The notes under the pieces: model-generated
Told to the model about the DNA's origin: nothing
The model's input: the letters and a program-made list of their open reading frames with translations, nothing else
The model's database searches: none
Part shown: one piece after another, positions 44,989 through 54,740 of the stretch
Position numbering within the stretch: position 1 is the first letter of the stretch
How the letters are laid out: each line of letters opens with the position of its first letter
Program-made: the position numbers and the translations under genes
Source: an uncultured Clostridia bacterium
Lineage (GTDB): Bacteria; Bacillota; Clostridia; Oscillospirales; Acutalibacteraceae
DNA: 64,000 nucleotides
Direction: 5' to 3'
NCBI GenBank assembly: GCA_947623505.1
Contig: CANQGT010000001.1
Coordinates: 1-64,000, forward strand

Positions 44989-45096
44989 TATTATTTCCTC
45001 CTTTAGGTTTTTCCTCCGCCCCGTTTCATGGCAAAGCCCCGAATAAATCACCACGGAGCCGAAAACGAGACGTGCGTATTCTTGCGAATGCGGTTT

Positions 45097-45125
45097 ATTT
45101 TATCATAATAATACCGATAAATCAA
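45097..45125 (-). promoter_or_regulatory. Promoter of the rpsB-tsf operon
   Basis: TTGATT (45,120-45,125) and TAAAAT (45,097-45,102) with 17-bp spacing on the minus strand. The 108-bp leader to rpsB could hold an S2-responsive structure, but none is clearly visible. Confidence 0.65.
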
Positions 45126-45237
45126 GCGGATTTTGCCTTTTTTGTAAAAATTTATCCGGATAACCGCATAAACGCGGTATTTTTTTACTCAAAAGCCGCT
45201 TCATTTGAAATTTCGCTTGTCCTATATATTAAAAACA

Positions 45238-45957
45238 TTATAAATACAGCGCGGTGACCTGCGCCCTCGCCAGCTTTTCAATTTCGTCGTTAAGAGGCTC
45301 AAGTTGCGCCGTACCGTATTTGTTTTTCAGCGCTTTCGCTATCAGCATATCGGCAAAATCGGGATTTTTCGGCAGCAGAGGGCCATGGCAATACGTGCCG
45401 AAAGTGTTTTTGTATCTCACACCCTCCGTCTTATCCTTTCCGTTGTTGCCGCAACCCTTTATCACCTTGCCGAGCGGCTTGAGCCCTCCGCAAAGATAAG
45501 TTCTGCCGGAATGATTTTCAAACCCGATTATTTTCATTTTTTCCGCCGTTTTAAACGCGTAATTTCCTATCATTCTCTTCTCCGCGCCCTCAGTATAAAA
45601 ATCAAGCGCTCCTGTAAACTCCATTATTTCGCCCTTAGAGGTTTTATAATATTTTCCGAGCAACTGAAAACCGCCGCAAATCGCAAGCAGCACCGTTCCT
45701 TTTTCTATCTCGCGGCTTATGAAACCGTCGCCGCCGGAAGCAAGGTCTTTCATTATCAAAGACTGCTCAAAATCCTGCCCGCCACCGATAAAAACAATAT
45801 CGTAATCGTTTTTATCAAGCAACTTCGCGGAATCAAGGCGGTAAGTAAGGCAGTCTATTTTTCTGTGTTTTATTCGCTGCTCAAGGCAGAGAATATTGCC
45901 CGAATCGCCGTAAAGATTGAGCAAATCGGGATAAAGATGAGCAATTTTCAGTTTCAT
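45238..45957 (-). CDS. gatD: Lipid II isoglutaminyl synthase, glutamine amidotransferase subunit GatD
   Basis: 239 aa, class I glutamine amidotransferase-like (CobB/CobQ type). The nucleophile Cys is in VLLAICGGFQLLGKYY and the His in GTYCHGPLLPKNP. GatD supplies ammonia to MurT, which amidates the Glu of the lipid II stem peptide, needed for cross-linking in Gram-positive cells. Start ATG 45,955-45,957 overlaps the murT stop (ATGA). A longer open frame upstream lies inside murT and is rejected. Confidence 0.93.
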   Translation of the reverse strand: MKLKIAHLYPDLLNLYGDSGNILCLEQRIKHRKIDCLTYRLDSAKLLDKNDYDIVFIGGGQDFEQSLIMKDLASGGDGFISREIEKGTVLLAICGGFQLLGKYYKTSKGEIMEFTGALDFYTEGAEKRMIGNYAFKTAEKMKIIGFENHSGRTYLCGGLKPLGKVIKGCGNNGKDKTEGVRYKNTFGTYCHGPLLPKNPDFADMLIAKALKNKYGTAQLEPLNDEIEKLARAQVTALYL

Positions 45958-47258
45958 TTCCAAAATTCTTCCTTGTGATATTTTTGAGCAAGATATGGGC
46001 GCAGCGCCATCATAGCCGTGTAGGTGGGGATTATAACGGTGTTTTCCTCCTCGCAAACGGTATAAAATTCACTGTAATCCTTTATTATTTTCGGATCGTA
46101 GCCCTCATATTTCAGTCTTAAAGCCATATCGCCGGAGCGTATGCCGAAAGCATATATGTTTTCCACGCTTTCGTTTATTCTTATATCGGCGTCCCATATC
46201 CAGGAAACGTCGCAGCCGTCGGCCGCTTTATCGTTTAGCACGAAAATAAGATTTTTGATATCCAGCGGATATATATAATTCATCGTCTGCGTAAATCCGG
46301 CGGGATTTTTTACAAGCAGCATTTTGACTTTGCCGAAATCCTCCATTCTGCCGAAGGCTCCCGAAAAAGCCTCCAAAGAGCTTTCAACCGTTTCGGTATC
46401 CACTCCAAGAACCGTGAGCACCGCGGCCGCGCCGACGGCGTTATAAATATTGTAAGCGCCGCCGAGATTTATCTTCAGCACCTCGCTCTTTCCGTTGAGG
46501 CTCGCGAAAACAGATGAATGGCCGCTGTCCGACTCTATCAAAGCGTCGGCCGAAAAATCGGGACGCTCCCTGTGATATCCGCATCCTTCGCAATAAAAAT
46601 CGCCCAAATGGCTGTATGTTTTATATCGGTATTTGTAGCGGGAACGGCAGAAAACGCAGTAATCGCTGTCGCTCCTGCCGCCCATCTGAAAAGGTATGTT
46701 TACCCCGTAGGTGTAGCGCCTGTTTTCAAGAGCAGAAAGGCTGTAGGTCAAAGGATCGTCCGCGTTCAGTATCGAAACGCAGTTTTTCATATTTTCGGCG
46801 CCCGTTCTTATGGCGGAAAGCGTAGATGAAACCTCGCCGTACCTGTCAAGTTGATCTCTGAAAATATTTGTAACAAGCAGTATTTCGGCGTCGATATAAA
46901 GGCTTACCTTTTTCAGGGCGTTTTCATCGCATTCTATAAGGGCGTATTTCTTTTTACACCTGCCAAAAAGAGTTGAATTCATAATAAAAGCAGTGGTTAT
47001 CCCCGTTATCAGATTGGCTCCGGAGCGATTCATAAAATAGCTTTTTCCGCTTTCCTTCAGGCCCTCCTCTATCATTCGCGCGGAAGTGGTTTTGCCGTTT
47101 GTGCCCGTTATTAAAATCACCTTTACGCCGCGCGAGAGCCGTTTCAGAATATTCCTTTTCAGGGCAAGCGCTATTCTGCCCGGCATAGTGGTGGCACCTC
47201 TGCCGAAAAGGCGCAGCAGTTTTTCCGCCGCTTTTGCGGCAATCATCGCAATAATCAT
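45954..47258 (-). CDS. murT: Lipid II isoglutaminyl synthase, Mur-ligase subunit MurT
   Basis: 434 aa. Mur-ligase ATP-binding loop LITGTNGKTTSARM (about 49-62), a four-Cys ribbon CVFCRSRYKY...CEGCGYH typical of MurT, and the C-terminal DUF1727 domain (VKMLLVKNPAGFTQTMNYIY). It activates the D-Glu carboxylate of the stem peptide for amidation by GatD. First gene of the pair, divergent from the inositol-phosphatase gene. Confidence 0.94.
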   Translation of the reverse strand: MIIAMIAAKAAEKLLRLFGRGATTMPGRIALALKRNILKRLSRGVKVILITGTNGKTTSARMIEEGLKESGKSYFMNRSGANLITGITTAFIMNSTLFGRCKKKYALIECDENALKKVSLYIDAEILLVTNIFRDQLDRYGEVSSTLSAIRTGAENMKNCVSILNADDPLTYSLSALENRRYTYGVNIPFQMGGRSDSDYCVFCRSRYKYRYKTYSHLGDFYCEGCGYHRERPDFSADALIESDSGHSSVFASLNGKSEVLKINLGGAYNIYNAVGAAAVLTVLGVDTETVESSLEAFSGAFGRMEDFGKVKMLLVKNPAGFTQTMNYIYPLDIKNLIFVLNDKAADGCDVSWIWDADIRINESVENIYAFGIRSGDMALRLKYEGYDPKIIKDYSEFYTVCEEENTVIIPTYTAMMALRPYLAQKYHKEEFWK

Positions 47259-47269
47259 ATTAAATTATA

Positions 47270-47297
47270 TTGATAAACAAAAAATTTATGATAAAAT
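47270..47297 (+). promoter_or_regulatory. Promoter of the inositol-phosphatase-family gene
   Basis: TTGATA (47,270-47,275) and TAAAAT (47,292-47,297), spacing 16 bp, 18 bp upstream of the ATG. Confidence 0.55.
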
Positions 47298-47315
47298 ATA
47301 GCAGTGGTGATAATT

Positions 47316-48092
47316 ATGCTTGAAAAAATAATCGAAACAGTAAAGCGCGCGGCGCAGATTTACAAAAGCGCCACGGGGAGCCTGAAAATTCAGGAAAAAG
47401 GCTCCGCGGTAAATCTCGTAACGGAGTACGACAAAAAAATTCAGGATTTTCTGTTTGCGGAGCTTTCAAAAATCGTTCCCGGCTGCTCGTTTTTGGGCGA
47501 AGAGGGCGACGGGGACAAAACGCTTTCGGACGGTTACTGCTTTATAATCGATCCTATTGACGGAACAACGAATTTTATTAAAGGCTTTCAGCACAGCGCA
47601 ATATCCGTGGGGCTCGCTAAAGATAAGGAGCCCGTTCTCGGCGTGGTTATGGATCCCGATCTGGGCAATATCTATTACGCCGAAAAAGGGAAAGGCGCGT
47701 TCCTGAACGGAAAGCCCATTCACGTTACCGATTGCGATATGCAGGAGAGCCTTGTGCTTTTCGGCACCTGCCCGTATGAACACGAGCTTGCCGCAAAAAC
47801 CTTTGAGCTTACCGAGCAAATCTTTTATAAATGCCTTGAAATACGCAGAGCGGGAAGCGCCGCGCTTGACATATGCTACGTGGCGGCGGGCAAGGCCGAT
47901 CTTTTCTATGAGCTTATACTAAGGCCTTGGGATTTTGCGGCGGCGACCGTAATACTGAATGAGGCGGGCGGAATCTGTATGACGCTTGATAAAGAGGATA
48001 TAAGCTGCGGAAAAGTGAGCTCGTATATGTGCAGCAACGGTAAAAACATAAAAGAATTTTTCGCGCTGGCCGATGAAATACTACAGCTTTAA
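47316..48092 (+). CDS. Inositol monophosphatase family protein
   Basis: 258 aa. Metal-binding motifs of the family: LGEEGDGD, the hallmark IDPIDGTTNFIKG, and RPWDFAAATVIL near the end. The substrate could be inositol phosphate, PAP or fructose bisphosphate; sequence alone does not decide. The ATG at 47,316 follows GGTGAT; two GTG codons just upstream (47,304) are alternative starts. Its end overlaps the radical SAM gene by 20 bp. Confidence 0.88.
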   Translation: MLEKIIETVKRAAQIYKSATGSLKIQEKGSAVNLVTEYDKKIQDFLFAELSKIVPGCSFLGEEGDGDKTLSDGYCFIIDPIDGTTNFIKGFQHSAISVGLAKDKEPVLGVVMDPDLGNIYYAEKGKGAFLNGKPIHVTDCDMQESLVLFGTCPYEHELAAKTFELTEQIFYKCLEIRRAGSAALDICYVAAGKADLFYELILRPWDFAAATVILNEAGGICMTLDKEDISCGKVSSYMCSNGKNIKEFFALADEILQL

Positions 48093-48957
48093 TAATTATC
48101 TTAAAGACGTTTTCGGCTGCAAGGTCTACAAAATTGCGATAAACGCGGGATTTACCTGCCCGAACAGGGACGGGACTCTCGGGACGAGTGGCTGTATTTT
48201 CTGCTCAAAGGGCGGCAGCGGCGATTTTGCCGAAAGCCCCGAAAAATCGGTGTTTCGGCAGATAGAAAGCGGCAAACGCAGAGTTGAAAAGAAAATAAAA
48301 AGCGGAAAATACATCGCGTATTTTCAAGCTTACACAAATACATACGCTCCGACAGAAGTGCTTGAGGAAAAATTCACCGAGGCGATAAATCACCCCGATA
48401 TTGTTGCTGTTTCCATTGCCACGCGCCCGGACTGCCTTGGCGAAGACGTTATTGAACTGCTTGAGCGGCTCAACCGAAAAAAGCCGATTTTCGTGGAGCT
48501 CGGTTTGCAGACTATACACGAAAAAACGGCGGAATATATCAGGCGCGGATATTCACTTTCGGTTTACAACGAAGCGGTAAAGGCGCTCAAAAAAGCGGGG
48601 CTTAACGTTGTGACGCACCTTATAATCGGCCTGCCGGGCGAAACAAAAGAGGATATTCTGAAAAGCGTTGAATATGTTTGCGGAGCGAAAACGGACGGCA
48701 TCAAGCTTCAGCTTTTGCACGTTTTAAAAGGAACCGACCTTGCCGAAGATTACCTCGCGGGAAAATTCAAAACACTCACGCTTGACGAATATGCGGATAT
48801 CATCGCGGACTGCGTTAGAATTATTCCGAAAAACGTTGTTATCCATCGGCTCACGGGCGACGGGGCAAAAAGAGATCTAATCGCCCCGCTTTGGAGCGCC
48901 GACAAAAAGACGGTGCTCAACAGAATAAATAAGGCGATAGCCGTACTGCCCGATTGA
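48073..48957 (+). CDS. Radical SAM protein, TIGR01212/YhcC family
   Basis: 294 aa. The cluster-binding cysteines are in CPNRDGTLGTSGCIFC (Cys29, 41, 44), the spacing used by the YhcC/TIGR01212 group. FVELGLQTIHEKTAEYIRRG, a typical radical SAM strand, and VVTHLIIGLPGETKEDIL follow. YhcC-type proteins are of uncertain function (tRNA or cofactor related). It overlaps the upstream gene by 20 bp, so it is co-translated. Confidence 0.9.
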   Translation: MKYYSFNNYLKDVFGCKVYKIAINAGFTCPNRDGTLGTSGCIFCSKGGSGDFAESPEKSVFRQIESGKRRVEKKIKSGKYIAYFQAYTNTYAPTEVLEEKFTEAINHPDIVAVSIATRPDCLGEDVIELLERLNRKKPIFVELGLQTIHEKTAEYIRRGYSLSVYNEAVKALKKAGLNVVTHLIIGLPGETKEDILKSVEYVCGAKTDGIKLQLLHVLKGTDLAEDYLAGKFKTLTLDEYADIIADCVRIIPKNVVIHRLTGDGAKRDLIAPLWSADKKTVLNRINKAIAVLPD

Positions 48958-48999
48958 CAACGGCAAAACTAAACCGCTTGAATTACACGGAAAGCGCAA

Positions 49000-49055
49000 A
49001 ACACCCCCGAGACAGTTTATCTTAATTCTGCCGCGGGGGTGTTCCTTTATCTGCT
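49000..49055. terminator. Bidirectional terminator between convergent genes
   Basis: AACACCCCCG (49,000-49,009) pairs perfectly with CGGGGGTGTT (49,034-49,043). T runs occur on both sides. Confidence 0.75.
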
Positions 49056-49066
49056 TTTATATATGT

Positions 49067-50089
49067 TCAGTTTTTCAAATTTGCAAAATCCGGCAGTTCT
49101 TCAAGCGTGACGGCATAATCGCTGTTGTAGATTTCGTTCAGTTCATCTTTTGTGTTTTCATCAATCAGCCATTCGGTGTGCCATATCATAAACGAGCACC
49201 ACGGCGTTTTTTTAAACTGCTCAACAGTCGGTATTTTTCCGCATTCGTGGAAAATAAGCGGTTTGCCGCCGTCTGTAATTTTCCGCACGATTTTATACAG
49301 CCGCTTTTCGGCGCCGTTTTCCTCGACCTCATAGCTGTCCGCGCCGACAAGATCGCAATATTCATCGCCCGGATACCACTTTTCGGGCTTGCCCTTATAA
49401 TCTTTGCCGTTATGGGAATAACCCAAAACCCAGATAAGATTATTGAGCTTTAAATCGTTGGTAAAATGCTCATACATCATTATCCAAAGCTTTTTAAAAT
49501 TCTCCTCGCCGCCTTTTCCCCACCAGAACCATTTTCCGTCAAACTCATGAAAAGGCCGCCAAAGAACGGTCACTCCGTTTTCCTGCAATTCTTTAAGCGC
49601 TTTGCCCGCATTATCCATATTTGCAATGAATTTTTTATTTTCTTCTGTTCCTTCGGTGAGAACGGAGTCCCAATCGGTTATTTCATCATTTTTGCAATCG
49701 TCGTAATCGCCCGTAAAATCAGCGCCGCAGTGCCAGCAGATAGTTACAAGACCGCCTTTATTCCACCACTTGATACCGCGCTGAACAACGCCGTCGAAAT
49801 CATCGTTCATAAAATCGAGTCCGCGCATCGCGGGCAGCTTGCCCGTTGCATCAAGGATATAATTCATTTCATAATCAGGCCCGTCTACCCAGGTAGACTC
49901 CTGCTGGGCGGTAATAATTCGGTTTGTATAAATATCGCATATGTAATCATAAACGGCAGCAGTCTGCGCATTCGCGTTGCCGTTGCTCAGCTTCATTTCG
50001 CCGCCGCTTTTACTCACACCGCAGCCGCATAAAATAAGTGAAACGCAAACAAACAGTGCGGTAACCGCAATTATTCTTTTCATTCTCAT
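49067..50089 (-). CDS. Beta-mannanase-like lipoprotein, glycoside hydrolase family 26
   Basis: 340 aa. N-terminal lipoprotein signal with lipobox LCGC (Cys23 after LFVCVSLIL), so anchored outside the membrane. GH26 catalytic residues: acid/base Glu in LWRPFHEFDGKWFWWG and nucleophile Glu in LIFHECGKIP. The family cleaves beta-1,4-mannan or related beta-glucans. Last gene of the glycosidase cluster; a gap of 68 bp separates it from the fucosidase gene. Confidence 0.9.
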   Translation of the reverse strand: MRMKRIIAVTALFVCVSLILCGCGVSKSGGEMKLSNGNANAQTAAVYDYICDIYTNRIITAQQESTWVDGPDYEMNYILDATGKLPAMRGLDFMNDDFDGVVQRGIKWWNKGGLVTICWHCGADFTGDYDDCKNDEITDWDSVLTEGTEENKKFIANMDNAGKALKELQENGVTVLWRPFHEFDGKWFWWGKGGEENFKKLWIMMYEHFTNDLKLNNLIWVLGYSHNGKDYKGKPEKWYPGDEYCDLVGADSYEVEENGAEKRLYKIVRKITDGGKPLIFHECGKIPTVEQFKKTPWCSFMIWHTEWLIDENTKDELNEIYNSDYAVTLEELPDFANLKN

Positions 50090-50157
50090 TTACAACACCT
50101 TGAATCGGAAAAAATACCGTGCTTTACGGCTTGATTGGGGGGCGGTTTGCCGTTTTA

Positions 50158-51540
50158 TCATTCGTAAAAGCCTATCTCGGATATTACGGGATTGCTTCTG
50201 CTTTGGCGCACAACAAGCCTTGCGCCTATACATTTTGCCTTTTTCAGCTTTATTATACGGCAGGAGCCGATAACCGTGCCCGAAACGGCCTTTTTATATT
50301 TTCCGAGCTCGTTTTTGAGGTATATATCAAACGCCTCCACCCTCTGCGATTTTCTTATATCCTCTTTCAAAATAATATATTTAAGCAATTTTTCGGAATC
50401 AAAATCAAAATCTATATATCCGTCCTTCTGCGTAAATTCGCCGAGATGCTCAACGATTACGGGAAACGCCGTCATTTGCTTGATTTTTTTGCCGAGACCT
50501 TTAAGTGATTTTACTTCTCTGCGGTGAATAACGCCTTTATTTGTCGGCGGAACGTTCAGCAGAAAAGTGCAGTTTTTGCCGACGGAATTAACGTAAAGGT
50601 CAAAAAGCTTTTTTGCGCTTTTAACGGTAAAATTGCTTTTTTTGGACCAAAACCAGCCCTTGCGTATCGAAACGTCCACCTCCGCGGGGTACCAACAAAG
50701 CTCATCGTTCGCTTTCAGCACCGCTCTGCTGCCCAAATCCTCGTCAAGCGACGTGAGGCGCTTCATTTTCGACGAGCTTTTTTCGGTATGCTGGCTGTTT
50801 TTGCTTACTTTTTCACTGTCGGCAAGATAGGACGGAACAACGGAAAATTCGGATTTTCTTGTTTTTCCGCCTTCGTTGCCCACCCATCTTATGTCGGGGC
50901 CGCATATCGCGATATTGGCGTTTGGCTGAAGCTCCCTTACCACTTCATAATATCTTTTCCAATCATAGGTGAAGTCGCGGGCATTCGCGCCCTTCGCGCC
51001 GTCAAACCAAACCTCTTTTATCCCGCCGTAATTGGTGAGAAGCTCGGTGAGCTGATTGCAGAAATAGTCGTTGTACGCCGGCGTGCCGTAGGATTTTTCG
51101 TGCATATCCCAAGGCGAAAGATAAATCCCGAAAAAAAGCCCCTGTTCCCTGCACTCGTCTGAAACCATACGGACAATATCGCCTGTAAAGCCGGAATACT
51201 TTACAGAGAAATTGCTGTATTTCGTGGGCCAAAGGCAGAAGCCGTCGTGGTGCTTGCAGGTGAGTATCACTCCTGCCGCTCCCGATGCCTTTATGCTCCT
51301 TATCCACTGGGTAGGCTTTATGCTCTTGATTGTAAAATCTTCGGGCGTTTCCGTGCCTGAGCCCCATTCTCTGCCCGTTGCGGTGTTCATTCCGAAATGG
51401 ATAAAGCAGTAAAACGGAGTTTGAGAAAGCAAATACTGCCTTGGCGACGGAACAACGGAGATATAACGCTCCACCTCCGGCCCGTTAAGCTCGCAGCCGT
51501 TGTTGTAATTAGTCCAATTCTTATCAAAATTCGCAGCCAT
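50158..51540 (-). CDS. Alpha-L-fucosidase, glycoside hydrolase family 29
   Basis: 460 aa. GH29 features: YCFIHFGMNTATGREWGSG, ILTCKHHDGFCLWPTKYSNF, and the nucleophile Asp in EVWFDGAKG. No signal peptide, so it acts on imported oligosaccharides. It releases L-fucose, the substrate of the fuc operon at 34,052-38,430. The last third is a lectin-like or beta-sandwich tail. Its ATG shares one base with the GH38 stop (TAATG). Confidence 0.93.
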   Translation of the reverse strand: MAANFDKNWTNYNNGCELNGPEVERYISVVPSPRQYLLSQTPFYCFIHFGMNTATGREWGSGTETPEDFTIKSIKPTQWIRSIKASGAAGVILTCKHHDGFCLWPTKYSNFSVKYSGFTGDIVRMVSDECREQGLFFGIYLSPWDMHEKSYGTPAYNDYFCNQLTELLTNYGGIKEVWFDGAKGANARDFTYDWKRYYEVVRELQPNANIAICGPDIRWVGNEGGKTRKSEFSVVPSYLADSEKVSKNSQHTEKSSSKMKRLTSLDEDLGSRAVLKANDELCWYPAEVDVSIRKGWFWSKKSNFTVKSAKKLFDLYVNSVGKNCTFLLNVPPTNKGVIHRREVKSLKGLGKKIKQMTAFPVIVEHLGEFTQKDGYIDFDFDSEKLLKYIILKEDIRKSQRVEAFDIYLKNELGKYKKAVSGTVIGSCRIIKLKKAKCIGARLVVRQSRSNPVISEIGFYE

Positions 51541-54500
51541 TATTTTCTTCCTCTGTTTCTGTCCTTCAAAAAGCCGTCCTTATCATTCAGATGCCAAACG
51601 CATTTATAGCGTTCATACCGCAGATATTCGCCGAAAGTAAATCTGAACGGCTGCTCTCTGTTTGGATCCACCTCGTCAAAAACGGGTGTAACGAGTCTTC
51701 CGTAAGCGCCGCTGTACTCGCAGGCGGAAAGGATAACTATATCGCTGTCGTTCGGCAGAGTTACCGATTTTTTGCCCTTTACAGGCAATCCCACCACATA
51801 AAAGCACATTCCCTTTGCCACGGCGTCGCTGCCGTTATTATGGCAGTGGGTGGCTTCAAATCCGAGCCTTCCTTTTTTGATTTTCGCCTTGTCGTTTATA
51901 TCGGGAAGATCCCACTGAGCGAAATTTTCAAACGCGCTAAGTACTGTTTTGCGAATTGTTTCTCCGTCCGCCGAAAACTGAGCCGTTTTGTCGCCGTTCA
52001 CACAAGCGCAGAGGAGATAAAGCCTTTCGGCGTTATCCGATAAATTTAAAGTCTGACCATTGGCTTTCAGGGCGTTCTTTTCGCCGCCCGAAATTTCAAA
52101 CTCAAGCCCTCCCGCTATAACACGATCGGGTATAAGCTCGCGCGGAACTGTATATTCAAAATCGCCGCCGTTTTCGCCCTGCGCCGTTATGATATTCGAG
52201 TCAAAATCGAGCTTTACAGGAACGCAGCGCCCTTTTTGCGCCTTTGCGGAGCTTTTCTTCAAGGTGAGCGCGAAACTCTTTATCTCATAGGGTTTGAAAT
52301 CCGTAACGAGTTTGCCGTTTTTAACAACGGCGCCGCCCTTATGCTCCTCGCTCGCGTAGACCTCACGGGCGCTTTCAATACCCTCGCCGAGGGTGAGCGT
52401 GAAATTATCGACGCTTCTGTTTGAGCCCTCATTAAGGCGAACGATTATCTCATCGCTGTTTTCCGCCTTTTTCATAGCTCTCATAATAACCGAATTGTCT
52501 GAAATCTCGCCGAAACTGTAATTTGTTTTAAGCGGGCCGCCGTGTTTTTCAACCGCATATGCCGTCATAGGGCAAATAAACTTTCTCGCCTCAAGCTGCG
52601 TTTCTCCGCCGACCGCGCCTTTGTGGCTGAAAACGGCGAACGAATATCTGTTAAGCCCTATATCGAGCAGAGACTGCATTGAATCTATCCTGTAATTCTT
52701 CTTCGGCGTGTGCAAAACGGTGAGGCGCAAAGTGGAATCATTGAACTTATCCCAGCCGTATTTGCATTCGCTGATTACGGAAACGCCGAAATCTCCGCTT
52801 TTGTCCGTTATATCCGCCCATTTCTGCGCGGGAACCTCAAAGAGCTTTTCGCTCATATTTCCGCGCCTTATCGTGCCTAAGCCGAGGTCAAAAGTCGCCT
52901 CTTTATCCGCGCAGGTAAAGGAAAACTTGTTTTTCGCCATAGTGCAAAGGCTTTGCCATTCTATCTCGGAATAGACCTCAACGCACTGCCCGCCGTCCGT
53001 AAGGGCTATTATATTTGTAAATGTTGAGCGTTTTTTATCCTGCTGAACGACCTTGTAGGCCACTCTCGCGGGGCCGTTTTCAACAATGCTTATGGTGACG
53101 AGCCGCGGTATCCTGTCCGCCTCTTTGTTTGCCTGCTCAAAATTCATCTCCCAAGCGGGCCAGTCCTTTGAGCCGGTGTAGTTGAAAAGGCCGAGTGTGA
53201 TCGGCTCTTTTAATATTTCAAGCTCGTCCTGAGTTTTATCGAGGATCGAGGCAATATTTCCGTTTTTGTTGAGGGTAACGATATATTTCTGATTTTCCAT
53301 AACATTATCTGTATTTATGGAAATCGCGCTTTCAAGCCTGCACGCCTCGTCGCTCGGCCTAACGTCATATATACGGAAACCGAGGCTCTTCACTTCGGCG
53401 ATAAATACCACTTCGGCAACGCCGTTTTCATTGGAATTGACCTGGCTTTTTACCTCTTTGCCCTCATCGTCAAAAACGCGCACAAACGGCTGCTTTATAT
53501 TCGTTAGGCGAACGCAAACCGCCCCGCGAACGGGCGCCTCTATCGGGTTTGATACCATAACGGGCATTCCCGTGCAGAAATCCGTTTTCATCAGCGAGGA
53601 GAACGCGGCGGCCGAGGCCTCAAGCTCACCCGTGAACTGATTGGCGGAAAGAGCGTAATCGTTCCAGCTTCTGCGATAGACACGCTGAACCGAGGTGCCC
53701 GGCATATCATCGTGGAACTGATGGGCGATAAAGCGTTTCCACGCGCGTGTAAGCAGTTCACCGTTGTAATCGTAAACTCCGTGATACGACGCCGCCACAC
53801 TGCTTCTTTCGGCAATATCGGCAAGCTCCTCGCATTTTCTGTTCCAGCGTTTTCCGAGGGCGCGCGACGTGTATCCTCCCGCTCCGTGATTCTGCATAAC
53901 AAGCTCCGTTTTCCATTCGGGCAGCTTTTCTGTCTGCTCGGGGCTCATCTCGCTGTCAATATCTTTAAAAATCTCATCGGCGGCGGCGGCGTAAACCTCC
54001 ACGTCGGACGTTTCGTTTTTCTTTATCTCTTCCTCAACAAAGGCTATCGAGCTTTCTTTCGGAGCGCCGCCCCTGTCGCCTACGCCGTGGAATATGTATG
54101 TTTTATCAAGGCCGTATTTTTCGTTTTCCTCAAGCTTTTTCCGCGCAAAATCCCAATCTCTCAGCTTTGTGAGTGTGAAATTGTAATCGTGCGGGTTTGT
54201 GCTTGCGTAGATATAGTTCCCGTCCGAGCCGTACCATTTGCCTATGTCGAAAGGCGTGCCGTAAGCGGAGCCCCAAGTCAGCTTTTGGGTGGTAAAGCCC
54301 TTTAAATTCGCATGCTTCGCAACGGACGGAAGCGCCCAGCCGAAGCCGAAGCAGTCGGGCAGATAAATATCGACGCTGCGCTTGCCGAACGTTTTATCAA
54401 AATAGGAATTGCCTATAAGGATATTTCTGAAAAGCGCCTCGGGCGAGGGAATATTCGTATCTCCGTTTTCAAACGCCGAACCGCAGACGTTCCATCTGCC

Positions 54501-54728
54501 TTCCTCTACATATTTTTTTACCTGCTCAAAAAGCTCGGGATAGTATTCCTCCATAAGCTCATAGCGGTAGCTTCCCTCAAAACTGAATCTATAGGAGGGA
54601 TACTTTTTGAACATTGCCGTATTATCAACAATCGTATTGTAAATATACTTCGATATTGTCTCTTCCAGATCCCAGCACCATACGGTGTCAAGATGTGCGG
54701 TTGCGACGGTGTAAATTTTCTTTTTCAT
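51540..54728 (-). CDS. Alpha-mannosidase, glycoside hydrolase family 38
   Basis: 1,062 aa, the usual length. The zinc-binding AHLDTVWCWDLEE at the N-terminus and the nucleophile region IYLPDCFGFGWALPS are diagnostic for GH38. The second His is expected in RFIAHQFHDDMPG. Substrate: alpha-mannosides of N-glycans or yeast mannan. No signal peptide, so intracellular. Translationally coupled to the fucosidase gene downstream. Confidence 0.95.
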   Translation of the reverse strand: MKKKIYTVATAHLDTVWCWDLEETISKYIYNTIVDNTAMFKKYPSYRFSFEGSYRYELMEEYYPELFEQVKKYVEEGRWNVCGSAFENGDTNIPSPEALFRNILIGNSYFDKTFGKRSVDIYLPDCFGFGWALPSVAKHANLKGFTTQKLTWGSAYGTPFDIGKWYGSDGNYIYASTNPHDYNFTLTKLRDWDFARKKLEENEKYGLDKTYIFHGVGDRGGAPKESSIAFVEEEIKKNETSDVEVYAAAADEIFKDIDSEMSPEQTEKLPEWKTELVMQNHGAGGYTSRALGKRWNRKCEELADIAERSSVAASYHGVYDYNGELLTRAWKRFIAHQFHDDMPGTSVQRVYRRSWNDYALSANQFTGELEASAAAFSSLMKTDFCTGMPVMVSNPIEAPVRGAVCVRLTNIKQPFVRVFDDEGKEVKSQVNSNENGVAEVVFIAEVKSLGFRIYDVRPSDEACRLESAISINTDNVMENQKYIVTLNKNGNIASILDKTQDELEILKEPITLGLFNYTGSKDWPAWEMNFEQANKEADRIPRLVTISIVENGPARVAYKVVQQDKKRSTFTNIIALTDGGQCVEVYSEIEWQSLCTMAKNKFSFTCADKEATFDLGLGTIRRGNMSEKLFEVPAQKWADITDKSGDFGVSVISECKYGWDKFNDSTLRLTVLHTPKKNYRIDSMQSLLDIGLNRYSFAVFSHKGAVGGETQLEARKFICPMTAYAVEKHGGPLKTNYSFGEISDNSVIMRAMKKAENSDEIIVRLNEGSNRSVDNFTLTLGEGIESAREVYASEEHKGGAVVKNGKLVTDFKPYEIKSFALTLKKSSAKAQKGRCVPVKLDFDSNIITAQGENGGDFEYTVPRELIPDRVIAGGLEFEISGGEKNALKANGQTLNLSDNAERLYLLCACVNGDKTAQFSADGETIRKTVLSAFENFAQWDLPDINDKAKIKKGRLGFEATHCHNNGSDAVAKGMCFYVVGLPVKGKKSVTLPNDSDIVILSACEYSGAYGRLVTPVFDEVDPNREQPFRFTFGEYLRYERYKCVWHLNDKDGFLKDRNRGRK

Positions 54729-54740
54729 AGCCCTCTCCCG